DNA of 23,774 nucleotides from Cardinium hertigii_C (GTDB taxonomy: Bacteria; Bacteroidota; Bacteroidia; Cytophagales; Amoebophilaceae). The notes under the pieces were generated by a model. That model saw only the letters and a program-made list of their open reading frames with translations. It ran no database searches and was not told where the DNA came from. The stretch's first letter is position 1; each line of letters opens with the position of its first letter. Of the stretch, positions 23,675-23,774 are shown one piece after another. Location of the stretch: positions 1-23,774 of the forward strand of contig NZ_JBOZWW010000057.1 of the NCBI RefSeq assembly GCF_050864855.1, written 5' to 3'. Position numbers and translations under genes: made by a program.

Positions 23675-23774
23675 TCGCCTGTCAGATTGATATGCTCCCA
23701 TCCTAATGGGGATAGATGGGATAACAATTGATCATTGATTTTGATTCCCTGTTTTTTCAGAGAGTCGACAGCTC
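23575..23774 (-). CDS. tnpA: Tn3-family transposase TnpA, C-terminal 65 residues (partial)
   Basis: An open minus-strand frame runs from the window end to TAA at 23575-23577, with its stop inside the terminal repeat, as is common for tnpA. The peptide contains LLSHLSPLGWEHINLTGDY followed by IWPRKR and GKFRSLR. This corresponds to the highly conserved C-terminal signature of Tn3-family transposases (L-S-P-L-x-W-x-H-I-N-L-x-G-x-Y, then F-R-P-L-R). The catalytic DDE core lies outside the window, so activity cannot be judged. The protein pairs the 38-bp ends in replicative transposition. Confidence 0.92.
   Translation of the reverse strand, partial: AVDSLKKQGIKINDQLLSHLSPLGWEHINLTGDYIWPRKRKTTSGKFRSLRSANIEQYKKNLNVQ

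Larger units (their letters stand above)
23552..23774 (-). mobile_element. End of a Tn3-family transposon (continues beyond window)
   Basis: A 38-base terminal repeat at 23552-23589 and the C-terminus of tnpA reading outward toward it on minus. The insertion splits the DUF1016 gene. ATATA (23547-23551) is the predicted 5-bp target duplication; its partner would lie past the far end of the transposon, outside the window. Confidence 0.85.

Noticed and set aside
1..23774. CRISPR array, tRNA or rRNA genes, toxin-antitoxin pair
   Set aside because: No regularly spaced direct repeats, no cloverleaf with a T-loop signature and no rRNA-like sequence was seen; small ORFs near the helicase do not form a recognisable toxin-antitoxin pair.

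Overview
The window looks like chromosome of an AT-rich, insertion-sequence-laden, degenerating bacterium, most likely a Bacteroidota intracellular symbiont of the Cardinium/Amoebophilus kind. The reasons are indirect. Clear Shine-Dalgarno sites are absent before most genes. A TTTG / TAnnTTTG-like promoter sits before an RNA gene. Several lipoproteins lack recognisable families. A transporter and a helicase are freshly broken, and pieces of at least five different transposable elements are present. The genus is an inference; no sequence search was possible.

Layout. 1-226 is the end of an IS5-type element whose terminal repeat runs into the 3' end of a small lipoprotein gene (191-646, minus). 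864-4796 (minus) holds housekeeping and transport genes: a crotonase-family enoyl-CoA hydratase, dihydrolipoyl dehydrogenase (lpdA) and a CPA1-type cation/proton antiporter with a TrkA-C tail. truA and mnmE follow on plus (5020-7132), overlapping by 11 bases. 7146-8607 (minus) is a sodium:solute symporter broken by a frameshift. 8806-10551 (minus) is a large coiled-coil lipoprotein. htpG (11161-12972) is followed by a hairpin and by an SRP (4.5S-type) RNA gene at about 13204-13298, with a recognisable promoter. Then come a dCMP deaminase (minus), a secreted GH25 lysozyme-like lipoprotein (plus) and murB (minus).

From 16.6 kb onward the window is mostly mobile DNA. It holds a complete IS5-family element (16636-17493) with a -1 frameshifted transposase, and a truncated second IS5-type element cut by the right end of a lost IS3 element. 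A second lipoprotein with a Pro/Ser/Arg-rich tail (17983-19176) follows. Next is a complete IS3-family element (19772-21093) inserted in an IS982-like relic with a TATA duplication. A PIF1-like helicase with a C-terminal WYL-like domain (21789-23336) carries one in-frame stop. The window ends in the first ~43 codons of a DUF1016/YhcG-type gene, interrupted by the 38-bp end and tnpA C-terminus of a Tn3-family transposon.

Functionally the intact genes are unrelated core functions: tRNA modification, chaperone, protein targeting, nucleotide and cell-wall synthesis, and pyruvate or oxoacid oxidation. The accessory genes are surface or secreted proteins and mobile DNA. I found no coherent new multi-gene system. 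The most notable items are the Tn3 end, the lipoprotein fused to an IS terminus, the helicase-WYL protein and the two tailed lipoproteins.
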